64,000 nt of DNA from Pedobacter sp. SL55 (GTDB lineage Bacteria > Bacteroidota > Bacteroidia > Sphingobacteriales > Sphingobacteriaceae). Below the pieces are notes generated by a model. It saw only the letters and a list, made by a program, of their open reading frames with translations. It searched no databases and was not told where the DNA came from. The stretch covers positions 1,612,001 through 1,676,000 of the forward strand of contig NZ_CP113059.1 of the NCBI RefSeq assembly GCF_026625705.1, in the 5' to 3' direction. Every line of letters starts with the position of its first letter. The first letter of the stretch is position 1. Of this stretch, positions 18,271 to 28,669 are shown in pieces. The position numbers were made by a program, and so were the translations under genes.

Positions 18271-18764
18271 TCTTGTATGCTATAAATGGTAAGATAAGGA
18301 GTGATGGTAAACATATCGGTTAGCAACGGTTTGTTTTCCATATTTGATGTTTTACACGTTAGCAAATGATCTCCAATTTGGTCTATATGAAACAATTCTT
18401 CACTGTAAAAATTAATTGCCACTACATGTTTATTGCTATTGCGTAAATCAGAATTAACGATTTCGAACCTAAACTGGTTAAACTTCAAAAAATGTAAACC
18501 TACATTATTGGTAATATCTGGAATTGTTTGGTTTAGTTGCTTAACATAGTTGATTACAGCACCGCTAACTAAAAAATGTAACTTCTCCGCATTTGGAACT
18601 TCACGTAGCAGCTCTCCAAAAGTATGGTGCTTCCCATCTTGATTGTAATATTGAGATTGCATTTTGAACTCGTTAAAAGTATCAGTAAAAACCAGTTTTT
18701 CCCAGCTGCCGGTACTTTCTGCATTAATTATTTTTCTGTAACAGAGTGTTATTTTTCTTCTCAT
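18267..18764 (-). CDS. hypothetical protein coupled to the pirin-like gene
   Basis: 165-aa protein of unrecognised family, mixed alpha/beta composition, no signal peptide or membrane segment. Hydrophobic strands occur at KLHFLVSGAVINYV and KHVVAINFYSEELFHI. Its stop overlaps the start of the pirin-like gene, and the intradiol dioxygenase gene ends 12 bases upstream, so the three probably form one transcript. No function can be offered. Confidence 0.7.
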   Translation of the reverse strand: MRRKITLCYRKIINAESTGSWEKLVFTDTFNEFKMQSQYYNQDGKHHTFGELLREVPNAEKLHFLVSGAVINYVKQLNQTIPDITNNVGLHFLKFNQFRFEIVNSDLRNSNKHVVAINFYSEELFHIDQIGDHLLTCKTSNMENKPLLTDMFTITPYLTIYSIQE

Positions 18765-18776
18765 TATTGATGGGGG

Positions 18777-19490
18777 TTAAGCCGGTACACTGATTTGCAT
18801 TTTTAATTCAAACCCTGCCGATAAACTCCCCGTTACGGTGGCAATTTCTATACCCGAAGTATCGTCACTAAAAACATTGTCGTTTTTGTTGTAAGTATAT
18901 CCCGACATGCCTTTTGAGTAGCCGTTTACCAAGGCAACAGCTGTACCACTGCCTTCTGGAAATGCAATTTGAGTAACTTTTAACGAGTTTCCTGCCGCAT
19001 TGTATATGTGTACATGTATGTGTGTGGCACGGCCGCTATACCATCCCGGAAAAATAGACGTAAAGGTAACTAGGCCATTGGTATCGGTAGTTTGCCTGCC
19101 ACGTAAAAAATGTACAGATTGGTAATTGGTAGATTGCATGCCTGTACCACCATATTCAGAATAGTTACCTTCTGCATCGCAGTGCCAAATATCTACTATG
19201 GCGCCTGCAAGTGCGCTACAATTATTGTTGCTGTTGCCAATAGTAATTTTGGCAGTTAGCTTGTACCCACTTTTACCTTCGGTAATGTCACTTCTAACGT
19301 AAGACGCGGGAGCTTTGGTAGGGAATGGGCCTTCTGTTTCTGTTGGGGCAACTACGCAATTCGAGTTCGACGAACCTCCCGTTGCAGTAGTGGTAGTAGG
19401 TGTTTCTGATGATTTCTTGCAAGCATCAATAATTACAGGTGTACTAACTGCTCCAATTAGTAAGCTCCTTAAAAAGTTTTTTCTTTCCAT
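18777..19490 (-). CDS. intradiol ring-cleavage dioxygenase-like lipoprotein
   Basis: Start taken at MERKNFLRSLLIGAV, giving an N-terminal export signal with a possible lipobox cysteine in VIIDACKK. The mature part has the intradiol dioxygenase core (PF00775): TETEGPFPT, DIWHCDAEGNYSEY (Tyr ligand), FPGWYSGRATHIHVHI (Tyr plus two His ligands). All four non-haem iron ligands are plausible. These exported, single-domain relatives of protocatechuate/catechol dioxygenase are common in Bacteroidota and their substrate is usually unknown. It heads a three-gene cluster and lies next to a LytS/LytTR system. Confidence 0.85.
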   Translation of the reverse strand: MERKNFLRSLLIGAVSTPVIIDACKKSSETPTTTTATGGSSNSNCVVAPTETEGPFPTKAPASYVRSDITEGKSGYKLTAKITIGNSNNNCSALAGAIVDIWHCDAEGNYSEYGGTGMQSTNYQSVHFLRGRQTTDTNGLVTFTSIFPGWYSGRATHIHVHIYNAAGNSLKVTQIAFPEGSGTAVALVNGYSKGMSGYTYNKNDNVFSDDTSGIEIATVTGSLSAGFELKMQISVPA

Positions 19491-19614
19491 ATCAGCATGT
19501 TTTTGATTGAAATACAATCCGAATATGAAGAGACTTTGCTACGTTGGCAAAAATGTGTCGGCTAATGTTTGTTTTGTGTCGGTACGCTGGCGCAATGTTA
19601 ATTTTTGTTAAATG

Positions 19615-20319
19615 CTAGCTGTTTTTCCACTCTTCAATAAAAGATACATACGTATCGCTAATGGGTAGTTTAAGTCCATTGCTTAGCTGTGCTTTTCTAT
19701 TTGTTATGGCCTGTACCTCTTTAATTGCAACCACAAAACTGCGGTGTATTCTTCTAAATTTAGCTATAGGAAGCTTGTCTATCAGCTTTTTCAGTGTGGT
19801 TAAAGTGATAATCATTTTCCCGTTAGTTAAATGTATTTTAACATAATCTTCTAAACTCTCCAAATATGCGATGTCTTTGGTTTCAATTTTAACGAGCTTA
19901 TATTCTGTATACACAAATAAGCATTCAATAATATTTTCCGTTTCTTTTTGCTTTTGATACTGATGATAGTCTATTGCCTTTTGAGCGGCTTTTTTAAAAC
20001 GGATATAGTCAATTGGTTTTAGTAGATAATCTATGGCATTAAGCTCAAAGCCCTCAAAAGCGAAATTTTTATAAGCAGTAGTAAAAATTACCATTGGCTT
20101 TACGGTCAAAGATTTGAACAAATCTATTCCGGTAATGTCTGGCATATTGATGTCTAGAAAAAGCAGATCTACAGGAAATTGATTTAGGTATTCTGCAGCA
20201 GCAATAGCATCTTCAAAAGTATTTATAAGCTGAAGCTGAGCTATGGCATCCACATAAGTTTTAATTAAGGCAAGGGCCAAAGGCTCGTCGTCTATGGCTA
20301 TACATTTCAATTTTTCCAT
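19615..20319 (-). CDS. LytTR-family response regulator
   Basis: An N-terminal receiver domain with acidic pocket DDEP (residues 10-13), phospho-acceptor D56 in LFLDINMPD, and Thr/Lys in TTAYKNFAFEGF. A C-terminal LytTR DNA-binding domain follows (YKLVKIETKDIAYLESLEDYVKI, then FRRIHRSFVVAI). Its ATG overlaps the histidine kinase stop codon (TAATG), so it is translated in step with the kinase. Typical of two-component pairs in this phylum. Confidence 0.95.
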   Translation of the reverse strand: MEKLKCIAIDDEPLALALIKTYVDAIAQLQLINTFEDAIAAAEYLNQFPVDLLFLDINMPDITGIDLFKSLTVKPMVIFTTAYKNFAFEGFELNAIDYLLKPIDYIRFKKAAQKAIDYHQYQKQKETENIIECLFVYTEYKLVKIETKDIAYLESLEDYVKIHLTNGKMIITLTTLKKLIDKLPIAKFRRIHRSFVVAIKEVQAITNRKAQLSNGLKLPISDTYVSFIEEWKNS

Positions 20320-21376
20320 TAGTTGGTATGAATGGTTAAATTAACTTTAAATACTTTCTGGTTGTTCTCTATCTCCAAAATGTGCTTGTTTGGATAGAGG
20401 TAGTGCAGCCTTTTTATGGTGTTTTCTAAGCCTATTCCGGTTCGTTTTTCATTTTTAAGCTTGTGGTTAATAGTGTTTTCGCAATAGAGGTTGATAAGGT
20501 TTTTTTCTATTAACAACCTGATGGTTAGTTGATTGTTTTTGTGGTTGCTAATTCCGTATTTAAAAACGTTTTCTACAAAAGCCAGTAAAATTAGGGGTGC
20601 AATTTTTTTCTGCGAGCTATCGCCAATTATTTCGTAACTAAGTGTAGTTTTTTGTGTAAGCCTTAATTTTTGTAAATCTATGTAGTCGCTCATACAGGTT
20701 ATTTCCTCTTCCAAATCAACTTCATCATGCCCTGCTTTGTCTGTTAAGTATCGCATCATGCTAGATAGTTTCATAATGGAAGGAGCTGTGTTTTCGTCTT
20801 TAATTACAGCGAGGGTATAAATGTTGTTTAAAATGTTAAATAAAAAATGTGGATTAACCTGTGCCTTTAAAAATGAAAGTTCTGCTTGGGCTTTTTCCGC
20901 TTCGGCCTTTAGCGCACGCTCTGTAGTAAGCTGTAATTGTTTGTTTATTGATTTACTGATATCAATACTAATGATAATGAGCAAAATGAAAATACTTACA
21001 ATATCTACCAATGGTCTGCCCACTTTTGGGGGCAACGGCATAGAATGATGTTGTGGCGGCAGATTTATTGGCGGCAGGTGTGGCTTGGCTAGCAATTGAT
21101 CAAATGGACGTACAATCACAATTGCTGCTAAAATAACCACCAAGCAAACAATATAGGCAAATAGTCTTTTTTGCAGATATAATTTAGGAAATAGAAAGTA
21201 AGAGTGGAGAAAATAAACAGTACAAAATATCAAGCAAAAAAAGCATAATTGCCCAGCATCTGTACATTTAAAACTTGTTGTTGATTTTGGCCATATAAAA
21301 ACAACAGCGGAAAAGAGAGTAAGAAGATAACCGCAATGGCCTCTATGGCCAATTGTAGTTTTATTTTTGTTAGCAT
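20319..21376 (-). CDS. LytS-type sensor histidine kinase, N-terminus frame-shifted
   Basis: Membrane histidine kinase of the His_kinase (PF06580) family. Phospho-acceptor region FLKAQVNPHFLFNILNN and ATP-binding end GIGLENTIKRL are intact. The continuous frame upstream gives an odd N-terminus (MLACFTYANKNK from a TTG). In another frame, from ATG 21376, the sequence reads MLTKIKLQLAIEAIAVIF, LLSFPLLFLYGQN, a convincing first membrane helix. It joins the kinase frame if one T is added to the T7 run (A7 on the plus strand, 21236-21242). The expected product is then 352 aa. Four membrane helices precede the catalytic part. Confidence 0.88.
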
Positions 21377-21517
21377 ACGTAAAGCAAGCTAACAAAAGTT
21401 AATTAATATTAAAAGTATCGATAGGTATTGGTTTTGTATAGATGAAACCATCGTAAAACGCTTTAAGGTAAATCCGATTTCGGTTTGTAAAAGAATAAAA
21501 CTAGATTTGCCACCATA

Positions 21518-21820
21518 ATGAGGCATCTCGTAACCATATCTTTAGTGTTTTTTAGTCTTTCGCACTTGGCCAAGGCCGAGCGTATAGACGGACTACGCTA
21601 TTTAACGGAAAGATATTGTGCTAAAACACAAACTACCGCAGAGCAATCTGCCGTGCGGTCGGTTCAAGATTTACAAGATCTACCTCACTTTATCCTATCT
21701 AACAATCAGCTAAGCGCCATTGGCGTAATTTCTAACAAAAACTGTAAAAAGTATGGCGTGGCTAATTCGCCTTTGTTGTATGATGCTGAATTAGAAAATC
21801 CCCGAAACAATAGTCCCTAG
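21518..21820 (+). CDS. small putative exported protein
   Basis: 100-aa frame with a plausible signal peptide (MRHLVTISLVFFSLSHLAKA) and two cysteines in the mature part. No family recognised. A TAGATTTG box at 21502-21509, matching the -7 consensus, lies 8 bases before the ATG, which would give an almost leaderless message. The best -33 TTTG is only 14 bases further up, so the promoter is uncertain. It is divergent from the two-component system. Confidence 0.5.
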   Translation: MRHLVTISLVFFSLSHLAKAERIDGLRYLTERYCAKTQTTAEQSAVRSVQDLQDLPHFILSNNQLSAIGVISNKNCKKYGVANSPLLYDAELENPRNNSP

Positions 21821-21828
21821 TTCAAAAG

Positions 21829-22030
21829 TTCCGATGTCCGATGTCGGAAGGCCGAGAGTTTAACTTTAAAACACTACAAAGTCAAGTTGTCATAACACAA
21901 TTTAATGGCCTGGTTGTTGTGTAAAGTTGAACGTCTATTGGGCTGTGTTTGAAAACAAGAAGCAATAATAACCATTGCATTATAAAACTATATATTATCA
22001 TCCGACTTCGGGCATCCGACTTCGGACAAT
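21829..22030. repeat. imperfect long palindrome before secA
   Basis: Reiterated word TCCGATGTCCGATGTCGGA at 21830-21848 and its partner ATCCGACTTCGGGCATCCGA around 22000-22027 bracket about 150 A/T-rich bases directly upstream of secA. It is one of several such unrelated-sequence palindromes in the window. Confidence 0.5.
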
Positions 22031-22052
22031 TAATCAATAAAACAATATAAAA

Positions 22053-25000
22053 ATGTTAGGATTTTTAGCCAAGATATTTGGAAGCAAATCAGAAAGAGAT
22101 ATCAAGGCCTTACAGCCAATCGTTGCACAAATCAACGAGGAATACGCAAAATTATCATCATTAACTAATGATGAACTTAGAAATAAAACCATCGAATTTA
22201 AAGCAACCATTGCTTCGGCTTTGGCTACCATAGATGGTAAAATTGCAGACTTAAAAGCACAAGCAGAAAGTCCAGAGCTTTCGTTAAACGAAAAAACAAA
22301 TCTTTACGATGAGGTTGATGCTTTAGGTAAAGAGCGCAATGTAGAGTTAGAGAAAGTGTTGCAACAAATTTTGCCTCAGGCATTTGCTGTGGTCAAAGAA
22401 ACCTCTCGTAGGTTAAGCGAAAACGAGCAATTGGAAGTTACAGCAACCCCATTTGATAGAGAAATTGCCACCAGAAAAAGCAATGTAAAAATTGTTGGCG
22501 ATAAGGCTTTATGGGCTAACCGTTGGGATGCTTCGGGCACTGAGGTAGTATGGAACATGGTACATTACGATGTGCAGTTGATTGGTGGTATGGTGCTAAA
22601 CAGCGGCAAAATCGCCGAGATGGCTACTGGTGAAGGTAAAACCTTAGTAAGTACTTTGCCTGCTTATTTGAATGCTTTGGCTGGTCAAGGAGTACATATT
22701 GTAACGGTAAACGATTACCTTGCTCGTCGTGATAGCGAGTGGAATGGCCCGTTGTTCGAGTTCCACGGGTTAAGTGTAGATTGTATCGATAAACACCAAC
22801 CTAACTCCGAAGAACGCAGAAAAGCTTACTTAGCAGATATCACTTACGGAACTAACAACGAGTTTGGTTTCGATTACCTGCGTGACAATATGTCGCAAAC
22901 GCCAGAGCAATTGGTACAACGCAAGTTGCATTTTGCCATGGTAGATGAGGTCGATTCGGTTTTAATTGATGATGCCCGTACACCATTGATCATTTCTGGT
23001 CCAGTGCCTTTTGGCGATCAGCACGAGTTTCACGAATTGAAACCACGAATTGAACGTTTGGTGAATGCTCAAAAAGCTTACGTACAATCAGCATTAAACC
23101 AAGCTAAAACTTTAATTAACAGCGGTAATGTTGGTACAGAAGAAGGCGAAGGCGGTTTGGCATTGCTGCGTGCTCATCGCGGTTTGCCTAAAAACAAAGC
23201 CTTAATTAAGTTTTTAAGCGAAGGCAACAACAAGCAGACTTTGTTAAAAACAGAAAACTACTATATGGCAGATCAGTCTAAGAACATGCCTAAAGTAGAT
23301 GCAGAGTTGTTTTTCCATATCGATGAAAAAAATAACCAAGTAGAATTAACCGAAAAAGGTATCGAAATGATTACCCAAACCGGTGAAGATCCAAGCTTTT
23401 TTGTATTGCCAGATGTAGGTACTGAAATTGCTGAAATCGAAAAATCTAGCTTGAGCAACGAAGATAAAATTGCTCAAAAAGACGCCTTGATGCGTGATTA
23501 TGCTGTTAAAGCAGAGCGTATCCACTCAATTAATCAATTGTTAAAAGCCTATACTTTGTTCGAAAACGATGTAGAGTATATTGTTGATGAAGGTAAGATT
23601 AAGATTGTAGATGAGCAAACTGGCCGTATCATGGAAGGCCGCCGTTACTCTGATGGTTTGCACCAAGCCATTGAGGCAAAAGAAAACGTGAAAGTAGAAG
23701 ATGCTTCGCAAACTTACGCTACAGTAACCTTGCAAAACTATTTCCGTATGTACCACAAACTTTGCGGTATGACGGGTACAGCAACTACAGAAGCTGGCGA
23801 GTTTTGGTCTATCTACAAATTAGACGTAGTGGAAATTCCTACCAACAGAGTGATTTCTAGAAAAGATGAGCAAGATTACGTTTATCGTACAGTAAGAGAA
23901 AAATACAATGCCGTAGCGGAAGAAATCGTAAAATTAACCGAAGCCGGCCGCCCAGTATTGGTAGGTACCACTTCGGTAGAGATTTCGGAATTGCTAAGCC
24001 GTATGTTGAAGTTGCGTGGTATTAAGCACAACGTGTTAAATGCGAAAATGCACCAAAGAGAGGCTGATATTGTGGCAGAAGCTGGTCAGGCTGGTCAGGT
24101 AACTATTGCCACCAACATGGCTGGTCGTGGTACCGATATTAAGTTAGGCCCAGGCGTAAAAGATGCTGGCGGTTTGGCCATTATTGGTACCGAACGTCAC
24201 GAGTCTCGTCGTGTAGACAGGCAGTTGCGTGGTCGTGCCGGTCGTCAGGGAGATCCTGGAACTTCGCAGTTTTTTGTATCGTTAGAAGATAATTTGATGC
24301 GTTTATTCGGATCAGAGCGTATCTCTAACATCATGGTGCGTATGGGTATCGAAGATGGTGAGGTTATTCAACACTCAATGATTACCAACTCTATAGAAAG
24401 AGCGCAGAAAAAAGTAGAAGAAAACAACTTTGGTGTACGTAAGCGTTTGTTAGAGTACGATGACGTGATGAACTCGCAACGTACGGTAATTTACGCAAAA
24501 CGTAGAAACGCTTTGTTTGGCGACCGTTTAGATGTAGACATGAGCAACATGATTTTTGATGTTGTGGAAGATGTAATTACAGAATACAAAGAGAGTAGCA
24601 ACTACGAAGGTTTCAAGTTAGAAGTAATTAAAAACTTCTCTGTAGATACCGAGATTTCTGAACAAGAATTTAACAGCAAGAAAATTCCAGATCTTTCTGA
24701 GAAATTGTTTGAAGAAGTTACGGCTTTTTATCATCGCAAATCGGAAGGCATCGTTAGCCAAGCTATGCCAGTTTTAAATCAGGTTTTTGCAGATAGAGGC
24801 GATATGATTGAGCAAATTGTAGTTCCTTTTACTGATGGTATCCGCCAAATTCAAGTTCCAGTAGAATTGAAAAAAGCTATTGAGAACAACGGAAGAGAAA
24901 TCACCAAAGCTTTTGAGAAAACCATCATTTTGGCTTTAATAGACGATAGCTGGAAAGAGCATTTGCGTGAAATGGACGAGTTGAAACAATCGGTACAAAA

Positions 25001-25355
25001 CGCAGTTTACGAGCAAAAAGATCCATTAATTATCTATAAAATGGAGGCCTTTAATTTGTTCAAAGGCATGTTAAACATCGTGAACAAAGAGGTAGTAAGC
25101 TTCTTGTTTAAAGGCGGTATTCCTATGCAGCAAGAGCCAGAGCAGGTTAGAGAAGCAGTTGCTCCAAAACCTCAGCCAAAGCTAAATGCAACTAAAAAAG
25201 AATACGGCGATGAGTCTGATTTAGATTTAGTAGGCGATACTCGTGAACCGCAACCTTTGCAACCGATTAGAAAAGAAGCAACGGTAGGTAGAAACGAGCC
25301 TTGCCCATGCGGAAGTGGCAAGAAGTTTAAAAATTGCCATGGTGTGAATGCATAA
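22053..25355 (+). CDS. secA: preprotein translocase ATPase SecA
   Basis: Motor of the Sec translocon. Walker [12 protein letters not shown] (about residues 190-200), DEAD-like [17 protein letters not shown], and motif VI region [13 protein letters not shown]...[10 protein letters not shown]. The C-terminal zinc finger is [14 protein letters not shown], which binds SecB or ribosome. At 1100 aa it is longer than the E. coli enzyme (901 aa). The additional material includes the 350-440 region ([20 protein letters not shown]...[12 protein letters not shown]), typical of Bacteroidota SecA. Monocistronic, ending in a strong terminator. Confidence 0.98.
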   Translation: MLGFLAKIFGSKSERDIKALQPIVAQINEEYAKLSSLTNDELRNKTIEFKATIASALATIDGKIADLKAQAESPELSLNEKTNLYDEVDALGKERNVELEKVLQQILPQAFAVVKETSRRLSENEQLEVTATPFDREIATRKSNVKIVGDKALWANRWDASGTEVVWNMVHYDVQLIGGMVLNSGKIAEMATGEGKTLVSTLPAYLNALAGQGVHIVTVNDYLARRDSEWNGPLFEFHGLSVDCIDKHQPNSEERRKAYLADITYGTNNEFGFDYLRDNMSQTPEQLVQRKLHFAMVDEVDSVLIDDARTPLIISGPVPFGDQHEFHELKPRIERLVNAQKAYVQSALNQAKTLINSGNVGTEEGEGGLALLRAHRGLPKNKALIKFLSEGNNKQTLLKTENYYMADQSKNMPKVDAELFFHIDEKNNQVELTEKGIEMITQTGEDPSFFVLPDVGTEIAEIEKSSLSNEDKIAQKDALMRDYAVKAERIHSINQLLKAYTLFENDVEYIVDEGKIKIVDEQTGRIMEGRRYSDGLHQAIEAKENVKVEDASQTYATVTLQNYFRMYHKLCGMTGTATTEAGEFWSIYKLDVVEIPTNRVISRKDEQDYVYRTVREKYNAVAEEIVKLTEAGRPVLVGTTSVEISELLSRMLKLRGIKHNVLNAKMHQREADIVAEAGQAGQVTIATNMAGRGTDIKLGPGVKDAGGLAIIGTERHESRRVDRQLRGRAGRQGDPGTSQFFVSLEDNLMRLFGSERISNIMVRMGIEDGEVIQHSMITNSIERAQKKVEENNFGVRKRLLEYDDVMNSQRTVIYAKRRNALFGDRLDVDMSNMIFDVVEDVITEYKESSNYEGFKLEVIKNFSVDTEISEQEFNSKKIPDLSEKLFEEVTAFYHRKSEGIVSQAMPVLNQVFADRGDMIEQIVVPFTDGIRQIQVPVELKKAIENNGREITKAFEKTIILALIDDSWKEHLREMDELKQSVQNAVYEQKDPLIIYKMEAFNLFKGMLNIVNKEVVSFLFKGGIPMQQEPEQVREAVAPKPQPKLNATKKEYGDESDLDLVGDTREPQPLQPIRKEATVGRNEPCPCGSGKKFKNCHGVNA

Positions 25356-25369
25356 CAGCTCCTCTAAAT

Positions 25370-25384
25370 CTCCCCTAAGGGGAG
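25370..25384. repeat. short G/C palindrome after secA
   Basis: CTCCCCTAAGGGGAG, a perfect small hairpin. Related CCCCTAAAGGGG words recur at 51643-51705 and, in-frame, inside metH near 48500. Confidence 0.55.
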
Positions 25385-25411
25385 ACTTTATGAGTTTAAA
25401 ATATAGTTTTC

Positions 25412-25440
25412 AAGCCTCGAATTTTCTTCGGGGCTTTTTT
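25412..25440 (+). terminator. rho-independent terminator of secA
   Basis: AAGCCTCGAA / TTCGGGGCTT stem followed by TTTTTT. It separates secA from the downstream peptide-export island. Confidence 0.85.
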
Positions 25441-25650
25441 GTTGTTCTTTAGTCTGTTACGCCATAAAATAAAAATCTTTAGCACAATAGGTTTTAAGTA
25501 TTTGTAGTTATGGTTTTGCATGTTTAACTTTCTCTAAACTATCTGTCTTAAAAAGTAGTATAAATACAAAGTAAAGGCATAGAGAGCAAACGCTGAACAA
25601 CCATCCCATGGCGCTAAGATAGGGAAGGATCATGTAAATCTTTTTAAAAA

Positions 25651-25830
25651 ATGGAAAGAGTTAAAAAATTAACTCTTGCAGAGTTAAAAGAAAAAGCTAC
25701 TACAGTAGAAAAAAATGAAGTAATGGAGAAAATCCAAGGTGGAGATTGGGCTGATTGTCACGGAAAAGCAGGACAGATTGAAAAAAGATTTTATCAACAA
25801 GTTGATAAAGTTTTTGACTGGTTATTTTAA
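25651..25830 (+). CDS. double-glycine leader peptide (putative RiPP/bacteriocin precursor)
   Basis: A 59-aa ORF, MERVKKLTLAELKEK...EKIQGG|DWADCHGKAG...VFDWLF. Residues 1-31 look like a double-glycine leader: the amphipathic KLTLAELKEKA segment, a second helix with KNEVMEKIQ, and Gly30-Gly31. The remaining 28 residues would be the core: one Cys (C36), one His and an aromatic C-terminal end (FDWLF). The gene sits directly ahead of a C39-peptidase ABC exporter operon, which is the partner expected to cut after GG. This resembles the Bacteroidota GG natural-product precursor class. It was recognised by reading the DNA; the activity (bacteriocin, signal or other) is unknown. Confidence 0.82.
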   Translation: MERVKKLTLAELKEKATTVEKNEVMEKIQGGDWADCHGKAGQIEKRFYQQVDKVFDWLF

Positions 25831-25884
25831 TTTTTACTAGCACGCAAATGGGGGTCATCTCCCATTTGTTTTTTTAATATTTAC

Positions 25885-26598
25885 ATGAATACCATTAAAA
25901 ATTTTATTTTTTTTTATTTAAATCCAGGAAAAGAGGTAGTAAGAGAATACACTTTTTATGATAAGTTAAAAGGAACTGGCAGCTTATTAGTTTTTAATTT
26001 TTTGTTTTTGATTTTTTCGGGGGTTTTAATCAATACACTTTTAATTGAGTTTGGGTTGTTAATCGATCCAACTGTTACAAAAAAGTCGTTTACACTAATA
26101 GAACAAGCATTAGTTTTTGGAGTTCTCATAGCTCCTTTAGTAGAAGAAATAATTAGCCGAGTTTGGCTGGTGTACAGTGATTTTAATATATCTATTGCCG
26201 TCTCGACATTGGTAGTGGTGCTTATTTTTAAAATTTTAATGAGTGCTGATTATCATAGACTTATTGATGCTCCACTAAATGCATTTGTTCTATTAAGTGT
26301 TGGGATAGTTATTTTCTATTCAACTCAATTTTTAGTAAAAAAATCATTAGAGGTTTCGAGCTTTATATCTGCCAATATAAGGATTTTAGCAACAATGTCT
26401 GGAGTAGCTTTTGGCTATCTTCATCTATATAATTATAAAATAACATTAAATCTATTATTATTAAGCCCAATAGTTCTGATAAATTATATCGTCGGAGGAC
26501 TGCTGATCGGGTACATAAGGATTAGATTCAGTTTTTTTTACGCGGTCTTACTGCACATAGCTTTCAATGCAGTCTTACTACTTATTAAATATAGATAA
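25885..26598 (+). CDS. CPBP family intramembrane metalloprotease (Abi-like)
   Basis: Polytopic membrane protein of 237 aa with about six helices. All three CPBP/Abi signature motifs are present: EExxxR as EEIISR (87-92), FxxxH as FGYLH (176-180), and HxxxN as HIAFN (224-228), so the glutamate-histidine metal site looks intact. Relatives occur in bacteriocin loci as immunity or maturation proteins (for example plantaricin PlnI-type). Located 54 bases after the leader peptide gene and overlapping the start of the next gene by 1 base, it is probably part of the same operon. Role here inferred: immunity or processing of the peptide. Confidence 0.85.
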   Translation: MNTIKNFIFFYLNPGKEVVREYTFYDKLKGTGSLLVFNFLFLIFSGVLINTLLIEFGLLIDPTVTKKSFTLIEQALVFGVLIAPLVEEIISRVWLVYSDFNISIAVSTLVVVLIFKILMSADYHRLIDAPLNAFVLLSVGIVIFYSTQFLVKKSLEVSSFISANIRILATMSGVAFGYLHLYNYKITLNLLLLSPIVLINYIVGGLLIGYIRIRFSFFYAVLLHIAFNAVLLLIKYR

Positions 26599-27812
26599 TG
26601 GAAAACTTTTATAATTTTCAAAAAAACCAAATAAATAAAGGTCGACAGCTTCTAATAGAGAATATACAGCTTTTATTGTATAAACAAAATTCTAATATTT
26701 TCGAAGTCTTAGATTATGAAAATGATCTCATATATACTGAGCCACTCCTATTCGCTTTTTTTAATGCATCAAACTTAGATTTTCACGAATTAAATATAAT
26801 ACTTAAAGGCTACAAAGATAATGTCAGAGGAGAATTAGCTGTTTATACGAATAAAGAAGGACGAATTTATTTACCCAATTATGGCTGGCTAATAACTACA
26901 CAATCAAAGACACAGCTACTTCTAAAATTAGAAGAAAGAATAGCTGTTGACTTAAAATCTGGAGAAAATATAAATTTAATTTTTGAACCAATTGAGTATA
27001 TGCCGAACTCTCAAATAGAATTATTAAAATATCCCATCGAACTACTTTATCAGTGTTATTACGATTCCTTTGGAAATTTGGTTAATGTGGAAATTGAAGA
27101 AATTACCAAAAAGCACAGAAATCACTTATATCTTGCATTTGATCTGATTAAAAAATTTATTCCAGAGCACTATGAACTGATAGAATCTGTAACACGTAAA
27201 ATCGTAGTTTTTAATGTTGATACGCATTTGAGAAATTCTTTTGCGACAATGAGAGCGCAGGGCATAGCTTTTTTTAATGCCTGTCAAGAAAATTATAATG
27301 AAGTGTTTTTTATAGATGATATAGCGCATCAAACAGGACACTTAATATTTAATGCATTAATTTATAACTTTAATTATTTTGTAAAAGCCGAGAGTGATTT
27401 AATTTTGGAAAAGATACCTTTACCAGATCAGTCACTTGACACGAGAGATATACACGTAATATTTCACGCACTATATACTTACTATACAACCTTCATATGT
27501 CTGGACGCATGTTTAACTGCATCTGTTTTCGAAAATCATAAAGAGCATGAGGCGTTAGGTCGTGTCGCATTTTACTTAGGGAAATGTTATCATGACTTAA
27601 ATCTCATTGAAAATCCAAGGGACAAGAATAATATTGCAACTAATTTATTCACGGATGAGGGGTTAATAATTTACAACTCGATTAAAGAAAAATTTTCCTT
27701 AATGATAAAAAAATACGGCCCGATAGTTAAAGGATTTAATCTAAAAGACCAGCCTTACAACTTCAATTATTCTACTTTCCTAAAATCTAATCCTCTTAAT
27801 GAAAAAATATAG
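26598..27812 (+). CDS. unknown 404-aa protein with HQxGH motif, possible peptide-maturation factor
   Basis: No family recognised with certainty. A zincin-like motif DDIAHQTGHLIFNAL places HQTGH at residues 244-248, where a catalytic HExxH would have Glu instead of Gln. About 40 residues later TRDIHVIFHALYTYYT (282-297) recalls the second conserved block of the HEXXH-type putative peptide-modification proteins of actinomycete RiPP clusters. The N-terminal 200 residues are Leu/Ile/Asn-rich and unrecognised. Position between the CPBP protease and the exporter genes supports a role in precursor maturation. This reading is inference. The end overlaps the next gene's start by 14 bases. Confidence 0.55.
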   Translation: MENFYNFQKNQINKGRQLLIENIQLLLYKQNSNIFEVLDYENDLIYTEPLLFAFFNASNLDFHELNIILKGYKDNVRGELAVYTNKEGRIYLPNYGWLITTQSKTQLLLKLEERIAVDLKSGENINLIFEPIEYMPNSQIELLKYPIELLYQCYYDSFGNLVNVEIEEITKKHRNHLYLAFDLIKKFIPEHYELIESVTRKIVVFNVDTHLRNSFATMRAQGIAFFNACQENYNEVFFIDDIAHQTGHLIFNALIYNFNYFVKAESDLILEKIPLPDQSLDTRDIHVIFHALYTYYTTFICLDACLTASVFENHKEHEALGRVAFYLGKCYHDLNLIENPRDKNNIATNLFTDEGLIIYNSIKEKFSLMIKKYGPIVKGFNLKDQPYNFNYSTFLKSNPLNEKI

Positions 27813-28669
27813 TTGTTTTATTCTCTTATCACTTTGTATTTCAATTAATTCTTGCGTCAATAAAAAAGCGGAGACAAAGGAAATAGGAAAAATAAAAGTA
27901 AGTAGGCAAGACTCTGTTAAATTAAAAAAATATATAGAGCAAATAGATGTTTTACCATTATTTTCTACAAAGAGGCAAAAATATCTTGATAGTTTTTTAT
28001 TAATTCTACCTTCTAATGCTTATGCCTGGCAGCAGAAGGCAATGCCGCTTTTCAAGCAAAAAAAATATGAAGTTGGGATGCAATACCTAGATAGTGCGGT
28101 AAAATACGACCAAACAAACCACTATCTAGAATATAGGGCATTCATAAAATGTATATTCCAAAAAAACTATATAGCGGCAATTAGGGATTTTGATGCTATT
28201 CAAAAAATAAAAGGCAACTCTTATGTGATGGATCATACTTATGAGTTTTATAAAGGACTATGCTTTTTGCAGCTTAATGAATTTAACAAAGCTGAAAAAT
28301 TGTTTTCTAAAAATATTAATGAAGACAGAAAAAAACTCGGTGAGAAATGGATAAACTGCTCGGCTCTCTTTTATCAAGGAATTTGTTTTTTTGAAATGGA
28401 TAATTATAAGCAGGCAATGATAAGTTTCGATGAGTGCCTGAAGCGATATAGAAACTTTACTGATGCAAAAGTACTACAAAGCAATATGTTTAGAAAACTT
28501 TGGGAGACGAGAAGAGGCCCTATTATTAATTAGAGAAGCCGAACTTGATTGTGAAACAGGTTATACAATACCAGAGACCAACACAATGTATGAGGTGTAC
28601 CCTTACCAAATAAATAAATATATTTTGAAGTACTATAAAGAGAAATTAGAGGGAAAGAGAAATGAATAA
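27799..28669 (+). CDS. TPR-repeat lipoprotein (single-base frame break)
   Basis: Signal peptide with lipobox (CISINSC, Cys about residue 19) followed by TPR-like repeats: NAYAWQQKAMPLFKQKKYEV, GLCFLQLNEFNKAEKLFSKN, FYQGICFFEMDNYKQAMISF. The frame from 27799 ends at 28533, while the natural continuation AKYYKAICLENFGRREEALL lies in another frame up to 28669. Removing one A from the A4 run at 28467-28470 fuses them into a 289-aa protein. The end overlaps the exporter start. Probably the cell-surface or periplasmic accessory protein of the system. Confidence 0.7.
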
